The translations under genes and the position numbers were made by a program. This document shows, one piece after another, positions 1 through 6,733 of a stretch of DNA of 7,461 nt. The stretch comes from an uncultured Lachnospiraceae bacterium (GTDB lineage Bacteria > Bacillota > Clostridia > Lachnospirales > Lachnospiraceae): positions 1 to 7,461 of the forward strand of contig CACZNZ010000533.1 of assembly GCA_902782625.1 (NCBI GenBank). Reading direction: 5' to 3'. Below the pieces are notes generated by a model, which worked only from the letters and a program-made list of their open reading frames with translations, had not been told where the DNA came from and did not search any database. Within the stretch, counting starts at the first letter, position 1. The number at the start of each line of letters is the position of its first letter.

Positions 1-696
1 CAAGGGACCGAGGATATAACGATGCAGATACGTGTTGATATCCATACCGGCTGCAATCTCGACGACACGTCCGAGAACGAGGGAAGACAGATTCGAATAA
101 ACCCACATCTCTCCTGGCTGTGCAGCAATTGGCATGGTACTGAGTGCATCAATGTATTCTTCCAGTGTCTGGTCAAGAGGATGCATCGTATCAATGATTC
201 CAGCCTTCTTGTAACAGTCAGCGCAGTAGACGCATCCCGGATGTCCGCTTTCAGCAGATTTGATCGAAACGATGCCAGATGTCATGGTAAGAAGATCATG
301 GATGGTAATCTCCCTTTCAGGATCTGTCAGATGGATGGATCCATCTTCCGAAGGTTTTGCCACCTTTGTATTCCCAAAGGCAGGTATATAATCCGAAAGG
401 TTGTCGGAAGGCATGACCAGACCACGGTCGAACAACTGCATCAGTGCGACAGCGCTGATCGTCTTTGTCATGGAAGCAAGACGGAATATGGCATCCTTCT
501 TCATGGGAACACCCTCTCTGGCCTGTCCATATGCCTTAAACTGTGCGATCTTTCCATGTCTGGCAACCAGTGTTACCATCCCTTTCATTATATTTTCATC
601 GATTGCTCTTTCCATCACCTGATCAATATAACCTAGATTATTTCCCGAAAGCCCCACTGATTCCGGTACAACGATTTTTGGTATGCTTGATTTCAT
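1..696 (-). CDS. Beta-lactamase-family serine hydrolase (class C / EstB-like), N-terminal part
   Basis: The reverse strand is open from an ATG at 696-694 to the window edge, giving 232 codons without a stop; the C-terminal part lies outside. A GGGAGG ribosome binding site at 706-711 fixes the start. The Ser-x-x-Lys nucleophile motif is SMTK (Ser75, Lys78) in the context FRLASMTKTISAVALMQL. The usual HLLTHTSG-like block is HDLLTMTSGI (133-142), and the Tyr-x-Asn motif is YSN (200-202). These are hallmarks of the penicillin-binding-protein-like serine hydrolases (Pfam Beta-lactamase, PF00144), which cover esterases, D-aminopeptidases and carboxypeptidases, so the substrate cannot be told. No signal peptide is visible, so the protein is probably cytoplasmic, which argues against a role in antibiotic resistance. 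An odd feature is a CVYCADC cluster at residues 155-161, between the two motifs. It lies downstream of the tannase-family gene on the same strand, behind a terminator. Confidence 0.9.
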   Translation of the reverse strand, partial: MKSSIPKIVVPESVGLSGNNLGYIDQVMERAIDENIMKGMVTLVARHGKIAQFKAYGQAREGVPMKKDAIFRLASMTKTISAVALMQLFDRGLVMPSDNLSDYIPAFGNTKVAKPSEDGSIHLTDPEREITIHDLLTMTSGIVSIKSAESGHPGCVYCADCYKKAGIIDTMHPLDQTLEEYIDALSTMPIAAQPGEMWVYSNLSSLVLGRVVEIAAGMDINTYLHRYILGPL

Positions 697-735
697 TACT
701 GTATTCCTCCCAACCAATGTAATGTGTACATCACG

Positions 736-766
736 AAAAAAGGAGCCGCCCTCAGGCAACTCCTTT
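736..766 (-). terminator. Intrinsic terminator after the tannase-family gene
   Basis: Read leftwards, AAAGGAG pairs with CTCCTTT (7 bp, 760-766 with 739-745). An inner GCC/GGC stem (755-757 with 748-750) is closed by a TGAG loop, and a run of six T follows at 741-736. It begins 12 nt after the stop codon of the 548-residue hydrolase and ends 25 nt before the ribosome binding site of the serine hydrolase. It therefore probably stops or attenuates transcription between the two leftward genes. No convincing promoter was found in the short stretch after it, so some read-through into the serine hydrolase is likely. Confidence 0.75.
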
Positions 767-777
767 ATCATCATCTT

Positions 778-2424
778 TTATTCATGAATGATCTGATCAC
801 AGATCGAAAGCAGAAGCTGTGCAAACTGTGCCTGTGTCATATGCTTCGCATAGAATTCCTTCCAATTCCAGAGATAGAAAGCTTCTACTTTTGATTCCTC
901 GACCGTCTCGTCTTTTTCCCAGTCGTACTTGATCGTATCTAAATAATCCGGTGCAATATCCTCTTCCACCCAGGCCATCAAGGCCTTCATCCCGGCAGAG
1001 TTGCTGACGATCGGCCCGTCCCAGTCATACAGGGCATGTCCCCCATGTGGCGGGAAGAATACGCGGAAGTTCTCATTCATCTTCTTTTCCGAATCAAAAC
1101 AGTTCCACACCTTTTTATAGTAGTCATACGTCAGGCGGTTCGGTGAAATGTGATCTCCTGTCCCGTGAGTGATAAAGAGCTTACCGCCTCTTTCTGCAAA
1201 TGCGGTGATATCAGGATCATAGAAATCATAAGAGGCAAATTCTTCTTTGTGCTCCCGGTAGATACGGTCGAACTCTTCGTAAGTACAGTCTTTAAGCTGC
1301 CACTCAGGATCCTTGACAAGCCATCTGAGCCATTGGAGCGCAAATGGAATCACTGCCGGCTGGCCGTTTTCCTTGATACGCAGATAACCGAACTTTCTCG
1401 GGCCTACCGGCCACTGCGTGATCTCCGGTCCGAATCCGTAAGTGATCTGTGTTCCGTCCAGGAGTGTCGGTCCTGCCCATACTTTTTCCATGACACGGAT
1501 GTCTTCGTCCGTGATCGGCCCTTTTTCGGATGGATATCCGGAAAGTCTGGTCAGGTATTCAAGCCAGCAGACCGAATGGTAGTCAAAGGCCACCCTTGAG
1601 GAACAGTCCATCAAAAGAGCCAGTTCTTTAGCTGCCTTGTATTTCTCGAGCGGAACCTTGTGTTCTTCATTGTAATAAACCAGGGGTGCCCAAAGGCAGG
1701 AAAACATCAGATTATAGTAATCATAGAGCGGACCGTCGGCCCACAGACCGTCATAGTCTTCCGGGAACTGCTGTGCTTCGAGCAGAACCTGTCTTCCTCC
1801 ACCGGAAGTACCATGCATATAGCTCTTGTAGATGCGGGTGTCATAGGCAGCTTCGATGACTTTCTTTGCCGCAACCGTCATAGAGTGGGTTCCGTAGAAA
1901 GCCCAGTGTCTGATAAGTTCCCAGTCAAGCTTCTGATCCAGGAATCCCCAGGAAGCATCGACAAATTCTCCTGTTGCACCGGTACTGATGGCACAGGCAA
2001 ATCCGTTACGGACTGCCATAGGCCAGGTTGTCAGGCTGCTGGTCTGTTCCTTATCCCAGTCCGTCTCAAGATTGGAGCCGGCACCGCAGATGCCCATGAA
2101 ACGTTTGTTCCAGCAAAGTGGAAGAAAGATCCTGACATCCCCGATATGTCTCCCCGAGATCATCTCTTTTAAATGAACCAGATAGAAAGCAGGCACATTG
2201 GAAAGAAGCGGTTTGCCCTCTTCCTGATAGGTCCCGTCAGGATAGTAGTTGATGTCGATCAGCATCATATCCGTACAGTCCCGAAGAGCTTCTCTGATGA
2301 TTGTCGGACAGCATCTGATCTTCAGATAAGGATATTCCCTGTTCTCTGATCCGTCCATCCAATTGTATATAGGATGGGAGAACCAGTTTTCTTTATTTCC
2401 TTTGAAAAAACCCCATTTACCCAT
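778..2424 (-). CDS. Tannase/feruloyl esterase family alpha/beta hydrolase
   Basis: A complete 548-residue protein, close to the usual length of the tannase/feruloyl esterase family (PF07519), whose members cleave ester bonds of gallate, ferulate and related aromatic acids. The nucleophile elbow is GTSGGGRQ (205-212, Ser207), followed by LLEAQQFPEDYDGLWADGP, which matches the family block after the serine. The acid is probably Asp424 in HGTGDHISPNRLTYDYY, and the catalytic His is probably His463 in GGHALYDWDGP. The start at 2424 is supported by GGAGAT at 2433-2438, 8 nt upstream. There is no signal peptide, whereas many characterised relatives are secreted, so it probably acts in the cytoplasm. 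The two cysteines that normally flank the catalytic Ser and His (the CS-D-HC disulfide) are replaced by Thr206 and Ala464. The C-terminal 85 residues after His463 are acidic and aromatic-rich. The family call is firm; the substrate is unknown and need not be a tannin. Confidence 0.85.
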   Translation of the reverse strand: MGKWGFFKGNKENWFSHPIYNWMDGSENREYPYLKIRCCPTIIREALRDCTDMMLIDINYYPDGTYQEEGKPLLSNVPAFYLVHLKEMISGRHIGDVRIFLPLCWNKRFMGICGAGSNLETDWDKEQTSSLTTWPMAVRNGFACAISTGATGEFVDASWGFLDQKLDWELIRHWAFYGTHSMTVAAKKVIEAAYDTRIYKSYMHGTSGGGRQVLLEAQQFPEDYDGLWADGPLYDYYNLMFSCLWAPLVYYNEEHKVPLEKYKAAKELALLMDCSSRVAFDYHSVCWLEYLTRLSGYPSEKGPITDEDIRVMEKVWAGPTLLDGTQITYGFGPEITQWPVGPRKFGYLRIKENGQPAVIPFALQWLRWLVKDPEWQLKDCTYEEFDRIYREHKEEFASYDFYDPDITAFAERGGKLFITHGTGDHISPNRLTYDYYKKVWNCFDSEKKMNENFRVFFPPHGGHALYDWDGPIVSNSAGMKALMAWVEEDIAPDYLDTIKYDWEKDETVEESKVEAFYLWNWKEFYAKHMTQAQFAQLLLSICDQIIHE

Positions 2425-2465
2425 ATATCGTTATCTCCATAAAAAACACATTTTAATCTATCTTG

Positions 2466-2494
2466 ATTATAACACTGAAGTAACTATATGAAAA
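2466..2494 (-). promoter_or_regulatory. Sigma-A-type promoter for the tannase-family gene
   Basis: On the reverse strand the -10 is a perfect TATAAT (2471-2466) with a TG extension one base upstream (2474-2473). A TTTTCA box (2494-2489) stands exactly 17 bp away and matches the -35 consensus at 4 of 6 positions. The -10 lies about 40 bp upstream of the ATG at 2424, leaving a short leader that carries the ribosome binding site. No experimental start is known. Confidence 0.7.
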
Positions 2495-2504
2495 GGAAGA
2501 ATAG

Positions 2505-2529
2505 ATAGGAAATATGGTTAATTTCCTAT
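2505..2529. promoter_or_regulatory. Perfect 9-bp inverted repeat between divergent promoters, candidate operator
   Basis: ATAGGAAAT (2505-2513) and ATTTCCTAT (2521-2529) are exact reverse complements separated by 7 bp. The centre, at about 2517, lies between the two -35 boxes, roughly 55-65 bp from either likely transcription start. No T run follows on either strand, so it is not a terminator. Position and symmetry fit a dimeric regulator acting on both promoters; the regulator is not encoded in the window. A 9-bp copy of one half-site (TCATAGGAA, 2594-2602) overlaps the ribosome binding site of the rightward operon. Confidence 0.5.
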
Positions 2530-2548
2530 GATACTGATAAAAATGATT
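2530..2548 (+). promoter_or_regulatory. Weak Fur-box-like site upstream of the peptidase-feoAB operon
   Basis: GATACTGATAAAAATGATT matches the classical 19-bp Fur consensus GATAATGATAATCATTATC at 14 of 19 positions and overlaps the first two bases of the -35 box. Because the operon carries a ferrous iron transporter, iron repression by Fur would be expected, and this position would block RNA polymerase. The region is AT-rich, so a match of this quality could arise by chance. This is a candidate only. Confidence 0.3.
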
Positions 2549-2575
2549 GGGTTTTCAACGAAATTCTGTTATAAT
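2547..2575 (+). promoter_or_regulatory. Sigma-A-type promoter for the peptidase-feoAB operon
   Basis: A perfect TATAAT -10 (2570-2575) with a TG extension (2567-2568) lies exactly 17 bp after TTGGGT (2547-2552), which keeps the TTG core of the -35. Transcription would start near 2582, about 30 bp before the ATG at 2614. The extended -10 probably compensates for the weak -35. No other good promoter was seen before the FeoAB gene, so both genes are likely driven from here. Confidence 0.75.
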
Positions 2576-2613
2576 CGTACGAGAAAAAATATGTCATAGG
2601 AAGGTAGACTTTT

Positions 2614-4011
2614 ATGAATAAACAGACATCGCTATGGATTGACAATCACAAAGAGGACCTGATCGAGGCATGCAGGAAAGTGCTTCGTCATCGTTCAGTG
2701 AAGGATTTAAAAAGTGCAGATCCGTCTAAAGGTATTCCTTTTGGCAAAGGAATTCGAAACTGCCTGGATGAAGTTCTTTTGATGGCGCACTCTCTTGGAT
2801 TTGAGACACAGAATCTCGATGGATACTGTGGGTGCGTCGATTACGGAGAAGGTGAGGAACAGTTGGGCATTCTTTCGCATCTGGATGTGGTACCCGAGGG
2901 CACAGGCTGGACCTATCCACCCTATGACGCACAGATTCACGATGGAAGGATCTGGGGACGGGGTGCCCTCGATGACAAAGGGCCTGCTATCTCCGCGCTT
3001 TATGCTATGGCGGCAGTGAAAGCTTCCGGCTTGCAGACCAGAAGAAGAATCCGCCTGATCCTTGGCTGTGATGAGGAGTCCGGGATGGAATGCCTTGCCC
3101 ATTATCACAAAGTATGTGCATCGCCTGATCTTTGTTTTTCACCGGATGCGGATTATCCTCTGGTGAATTCAGAAAAGAATATCTGTGGTGCGGTATTCCA
3201 TAAATCATTCTCTTCTGTCTTGACAATCGATGCCGGTACCGTAAGAAATGCAGTGGCGTACCACGCGGCATGTAAACTCCCTCTTGAAGAGGGGGAAATC
3301 CGCTCCTGCGTTGACCTGTCTTCCTTTTCACCTTTTGAGATCAGCGTAGAATCTGAAGAAAGCGGCGGCAGCCTTATTTCTATCCAGGGTGTCGGCGCGC
3401 ATGCCTCCACTCCATGGATGGGACATAATGCAATCTATGCGATGTTTGATCTCTTAAGCAGGCTTCCGCTTCCCGAAGATGATCTTACTGTATTGCAAGA
3501 GCTACACCAGCTTTTTAAATATGAGTCACACGGACAGTCTCTGGGAATCGACCAGGAAGATGAATCCGGAAGACTTACTGCAAACTGTGGAATTCTTCAT
3601 TGGGATAAAGACGGAATCCAGGAACTGGCTCTGGATATCCGGGCGCCAATCAGCACCAAAGAAAATGAAATGTTTGCAACACTCGAGAATAGTATGAAAA
3701 AGGCAGGACTTTTACTGCTTTCCCGAAGCTGGGATCAAGGATATCATATTCCCGAAGATCATGAACTGGTTGTGAAACTGCTGGAAGTATATCGTCGATA
3801 TTTTCCGGGTGAAGCAAAACCACTCGCCATCGGCGGAGGAACCTATGCAAGACACATGGTGAATGCAGTAGCATTTGGCCCGGAACGTCCGGGATTCGTG
3901 ACGTCGATTCACATGCCGGATGAGAATATTCCTGTCGAACATCTCATAGAAAATGCTAAAATATATGCTGATGCAATCATCGCTCTAGCCTGCAAGGAAG
4001 ATGAATTGTAA
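2614..4011 (+). CDS. M20 family metallodipeptidase (PepV/Sapep type)
   Basis: A complete 465-residue zinc peptidase of the M20 family, PepV/Sapep branch, which removes N-terminal residues from dipeptides and some tripeptides in the cytoplasm. The expected dinuclear metal site is intact: His89 and Asp91 in LSHLDVVPEG, bridging Asp120 in GRGALDDKGP, catalytic Glu154 and ligand Glu155 in CDEESG, Asp178 in SPDADYP, and His414 in GGGTYARHM. His263 in GAHAS matches the lid-domain histidine that contacts the substrate. The assignments follow the known PepV pattern by motif, not by alignment. The start is supported by AGGAAGG at 2598-2604. The stop is 14 nt before the FeoAB start, so the two are probably co-transcribed. 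The length fits the family, and no truncation or missing residue is seen. Carnosinase-like or beta-Ala-specific variants look alike in sequence, so the exact substrate is open. Confidence 0.9.
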   Translation: MNKQTSLWIDNHKEDLIEACRKVLRHRSVKDLKSADPSKGIPFGKGIRNCLDEVLLMAHSLGFETQNLDGYCGCVDYGEGEEQLGILSHLDVVPEGTGWTYPPYDAQIHDGRIWGRGALDDKGPAISALYAMAAVKASGLQTRRRIRLILGCDEESGMECLAHYHKVCASPDLCFSPDADYPLVNSEKNICGAVFHKSFSSVLTIDAGTVRNAVAYHAACKLPLEEGEIRSCVDLSSFSPFEISVESEESGGSLISIQGVGAHASTPWMGHNAIYAMFDLLSRLPLPEDDLTVLQELHQLFKYESHGQSLGIDQEDESGRLTANCGILHWDKDGIQELALDIRAPISTKENEMFATLENSMKKAGLLLLSRSWDQGYHIPEDHELVVKLLEVYRRYFPGEAKPLAIGGGTYARHMVNAVAFGPERPGFVTSIHMPDENIPVEHLIENAKIYADAIIALACKEDEL

Positions 4012-4025
4012 TCAAGGAGAACTTT

Positions 4026-6380
4026 ATGAATACTATTACATTAGATGTCATAAAACCAGGTCAGTCTGTAAGGATCGTCCGTGTTGGAGGAGAAGGTGCG
4101 CTACGACAGCATTTTCTTGATATGGGTGTTATTCCGGACGCTTTGGTCACCGTAGTTCGTCTGGCTCCCATGGGAGATCCCATGGAACTTCGAATCCATG
4201 GCTACGAACTGACTCTGCGTCTTGCGGACGCCGCAAAGATTGATGTCATTCCTGACGAAAAGGAAGAACATGTCCAATCCGTGGATAAAGGCATCAAAAA
4301 GAAGGAGCATCCGGGACTTGGGGAGGAAGGACGTTTTCATGCCAAAGATGACGGAGATCCTCTTCCGGATGATACAACGCTTACCTTTGCACTGGTGGGA
4401 AATCAGAACTGTGGAAAGACAACGTTGTTTAATCAGCTTACCGGTGCAAATCAGCATGTGGGCAATTTCCCTGGCGTGACGGTAGACAGGAAAGACGGTG
4501 TGATCAAAGGGTATCCGAATACACTAATCACAGATCTTCCCGGCATCTATTCCATGTCTCCCTACAGTAGCGAAGAGCTCGTTTCCAGGGATTTCGTCCT
4601 GAAAGAAAAGCCGCAAGCGATCATCAATATTGTGGATGCGACCAATATCGAGCGTAATCTCTATCTTACCATGCAGCTTTTAGAGATGGGCGTTCCGATG
4701 GTCGTTGCCTTAAACATGATGGATGAAGTACGTGGCAATGGTGGAACGATCGATGTTAATACCCTCGAGCATCTGCTCGGAGTCCCGGTCATTCCAATCG
4801 CTGCTGTAAAAAATGAAGGTACGGACGAGCTGGTTAAGCATGCCGTGCATGTGGCGCACTATCAGGAGCGTCCTGTTGAGCAGGATTTCTGTGACCGGGA
4901 CGAAAATGGGGGAGCCGTTCATCGTGCGCTTCATGCTGTCTCCCATTTGATTGAAGATCATGCAAAGGCAGCAGGAATCCCGATTCGATTTGCTGCTTCA
5001 AAGATTTTAGAAAATGATTCTCAGATCCTGGCGCAGCTTGCTTTAGATGAGAACGAAACAGAAACGCTTGACCATATTATTCTGCAGATGGAAACCGAGC
5101 GGGGACTTGACCGAAGTGCGGCTATGGCTGCCATGAGATATTCCTTCATCTACAGGGTATGTGATCAGACGGTTGTAAAGCAGCACGAAAGCAAAGAGCA
5201 TATCCGCAGTCAGAAACTCGACCGCGTTCTGACCGGAAAGTACACAGCCATTCCATTGTTTGTCCTGATCATGCTAGGTGTCTCCTATCTGAGTTTCAAT
5301 GTGATTGGCGCATTTTTGCAGGGACTTTTGGAGATATTAGTCAGGATGACCGCCGATATGGTAGATCGTCTTCTCACCTCCTGGCATGTTAACGCTGCGA
5401 TTCATGATCTGATCATCAAAGGTATTTTTGAAGGTGTGGGCAGTGTGCTCAGTTTCCTTCCGATCATTGTCACTTTGTTTTTCTTTCTGTCATTACTGGA
5501 AGACAGTGGGGATATCGCCCGAGTTGCATTTTTCATGGATAAACTGCTTCGAAGAATCGGTCTTTCCGGGCGTAGCATTGTGCCATTGCTGATTGGTTTC
5601 GGATGCAGCGTGCCAGCAGTTATGGCAACCAGAACATTACCAAGCGAACGTGACCGTAAGATGACTATCATTCTTACACCATTTATGAGCTGTTCAGCCA
5701 AGATACCGATCTATGCCTTTTTTGTCAGTGCATTCTTTCCAGGGAAAGGCGCATTGATCCTGACCGGGCTTTATTTTCTTGGTATCCTCACCGGCATTAT
5801 CGTCGCTTATCTCACGAAAGGAAGGCTGTTCCAGGGAGAAGCGGTACCATTTGTGATGGAACTTCCCAACTACAGACTTCCCGGAGCCAGGACCACCTTC
5901 CAGCTCCTGTGGGAAAAGGCAAGGGATTTCCTTACCAGAGCCTTTTCCGTAATCCTGATCGCGACGATTATCGTCTGGTTTCTGCAGAGTTTCAGTCCTT
6001 CTCTGAATATGGTAAAGGACTCTTCCGCCAGCATACTGGCTGCGATATCAGGTGTCATCGTGCCCTTCTTCCGCCCCCTCGGGTTAGGAAGCTGGAAGAT
6101 CTGCAGTGCACTCATCACTGGATTCATCGCAAAGGAAAATGTTGTATCGATTCTCCGGGTACTCTTCGAGTCTCAGGGCGGCGTACAGGCAGCTCTAAGT
6201 ACACTCGACGCAGGCTGTCTCCTGGTATTCAGTCTCCTCTACACGCCATGTGTAGCAGCGATCGCATCCATCAGACGCGAACTTGGCAATCGATGGGCTA
6301 TCAGCGTGGCAATCTGGCAATGCGCCATTGCCTGGATCGTCACATGGATCTTCAGGATGATTGTATTGCTGATCCATTAA
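4026..6380 (+). CDS. feoB: Ferrous iron transporter, FeoA-FeoB fusion
   Basis: A complete 784-residue inner-membrane GTPase-coupled Fe(II) importer. Residues 1-76 form a FeoA-type SH3-like domain, followed by a charged linker (77-117). The FeoB G domain then shows G1 GNQNCGKTT (125-133), G2 Thr152, G3 DLPG (170-173), G4 NMMD (230-233) and a G5-like region near 259-265. A helical GDI-like region follows, then roughly ten membrane segments between about 406 and 783. The membrane part carries the Gate signatures GFGCSVPAVMATRT (524-536, Cys527) and SCSAKIPIYAFF (555-566, Cys556), and a third Cys in YTPCVAAIAS (Cys742). The start is set by AAGGAGA at 4014-4020. Without the FeoA domain and linker the FeoB part is about 667 residues, normal for the family. 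FeoA fused to FeoB is known in some anaerobes. No FeoC is seen. Iron-dependent control is expected from family knowledge; only a weak Fur-like site is visible upstream. Confidence 0.95.
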   Translation: MNTITLDVIKPGQSVRIVRVGGEGALRQHFLDMGVIPDALVTVVRLAPMGDPMELRIHGYELTLRLADAAKIDVIPDEKEEHVQSVDKGIKKKEHPGLGEEGRFHAKDDGDPLPDDTTLTFALVGNQNCGKTTLFNQLTGANQHVGNFPGVTVDRKDGVIKGYPNTLITDLPGIYSMSPYSSEELVSRDFVLKEKPQAIINIVDATNIERNLYLTMQLLEMGVPMVVALNMMDEVRGNGGTIDVNTLEHLLGVPVIPIAAVKNEGTDELVKHAVHVAHYQERPVEQDFCDRDENGGAVHRALHAVSHLIEDHAKAAGIPIRFAASKILENDSQILAQLALDENETETLDHIILQMETERGLDRSAAMAAMRYSFIYRVCDQTVVKQHESKEHIRSQKLDRVLTGKYTAIPLFVLIMLGVSYLSFNVIGAFLQGLLEILVRMTADMVDRLLTSWHVNAAIHDLIIKGIFEGVGSVLSFLPIIVTLFFFLSLLEDSGDIARVAFFMDKLLRRIGLSGRSIVPLLIGFGCSVPAVMATRTLPSERDRKMTIILTPFMSCSAKIPIYAFFVSAFFPGKGALILTGLYFLGILTGIIVAYLTKGRLFQGEAVPFVMELPNYRLPGARTTFQLLWEKARDFLTRAFSVILIATIIVWFLQSFSPSLNMVKDSSASILAAISGVIVPFFRPLGLGSWKICSALITGFIAKENVVSILRVLFESQGGVQAALSTLDAGCLLVFSLLYTPCVAAIASIRRELGNRWAISVAIWQCAIAWIVTWIFRMIVLLIH

Positions 6381-6396
6381 AATTGATCCATTAAAA
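6370..6396 (+). repeat. Tandem 13-bp direct repeat across the feoB stop codon
   Basis: TGATCCATTAAAA occurs at 6370-6382 and again at 6384-6396, a 14-bp period. The first copy contains the last codons and the TAA stop of the FeoAB gene; the second is outside the reading frame and forms the left foot of the following terminator. It looks like a local duplication of the gene's end. Confidence 0.8.
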
Positions 6397-6453
6397 AAAG
6401 CGCCAGAATTGATGCAGATATGCATAGATTCTGGCGCTGATTTTTTAATGGAT
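6386..6453. terminator. Strong bidirectional intrinsic terminator after feoAB
   Basis: AGCGCCAGAAT (6399-6409) pairs perfectly with ATTCTGGCGCT (6428-6438), an 11-bp stem. An inner 5-bp stem ATGCA/TGCAT (6412-6416 with 6421-6425) is closed by GATA. The stem is flanked by seven A (6393-6399) and six T (6441-6446), so it can work rightwards for feoAB and leftwards for anything coming from the nitroreductase side. The foot extends the pairing further: ATCCATTAA (6386-6394) is complementary to TTAATGGAT (6445-6453), with a GA bulge at 6439-6440. It begins 6 nt after the stop codon. Confidence 0.85.
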
Positions 6454-6505
6454 AGATTCATGGAGTCCCATCCGGTAGGTCTGATTATCTTTTATGTTTT
6501 GGTGT

Positions 6506-6636
6506 GGCGCAATCCAGCGCTTTACGCAAAGAGAAACTAGGATTGGGTTTTCATTATCCTGTGGCAGGCAGCAGAGAGAAAAGATATTGAAAACCCATTT
6601 CCGAATTCGCGTTCTTCAAAGCGCAGGATTACGGCC
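6506..6636. repeat. 131-nt nested imperfect palindrome, possible structured RNA or MITE remnant
   Basis: The outer arms AATCCAGCGCTTT (6511-6523) and AAAGCGCAGGATT (6618-6630) pair at 12 of 13 positions, and the foot GGCG (6506-6509) can pair with CGGCC (6632-6636) through a bulge. ACGC (6524-6527) pairs with GCGT (6609-6612). The inner arms TGGGTTTTCA (6544-6553) and TGAAAACCCA (6588-6597) are perfect 10-mers, extended by TATC/GATA (6555-6558 with 6583-6586) after one T-T mismatch. The apical loop is 24 nt. No T run follows on either strand, so it is not a standard terminator. It may be a small RNA gene, a processing hairpin or an old miniature inverted-repeat element. No promoter was seen. 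Confidence 0.6.
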
Positions 6637-6733
6637 TCAGCAACCAGAGGGAAGTGAAAAGAGCACTGTATTTCCGGAACCCGATGATTCAACGAGTCCG
6701 ATTCTGTGAACTTAATCACCATAAAACAAAGAA

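Noticed and set aside
22..636. Rightward open frame of 204 codons
   Set aside because: It lies antisense to the serine hydrolase, whose motifs (SMTK, YSN) are clear. It has no ribosome binding site and a composition typical of a shadow frame.
1150..2176. Rightward open frames of 149, 170 and 62 codons
   Set aside because: They are antisense to the tannase-family gene, which carries the full set of family motifs. None has a start signal or a recognisable domain.
2505..2529. Inverted repeat as an intrinsic terminator
   Set aside because: The stem is AT-rich, no T run follows on either strand, and it lies between divergent promoters.
2545..2557. 13-bp sequence GATTGGGTTTTCA shared with 6541-6553
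   Set aside because: One such repeat is about what chance allows in a window this size. The flanks differ, and only the first copy is followed by a -10 box.
5909..6394. 161-codon frame overlapping the end of feoB
   Set aside because: It is an out-of-frame reading of the FeoB membrane domain, with no ribosome binding site and no membrane pattern of its own.
6494..6709. 71-codon rightward frame and a 61-codon leftward frame at 6537-6722 as small genes
   Set aside because: Neither has a ribosome binding site, and both run through the nested palindrome, which better explains the sequence.
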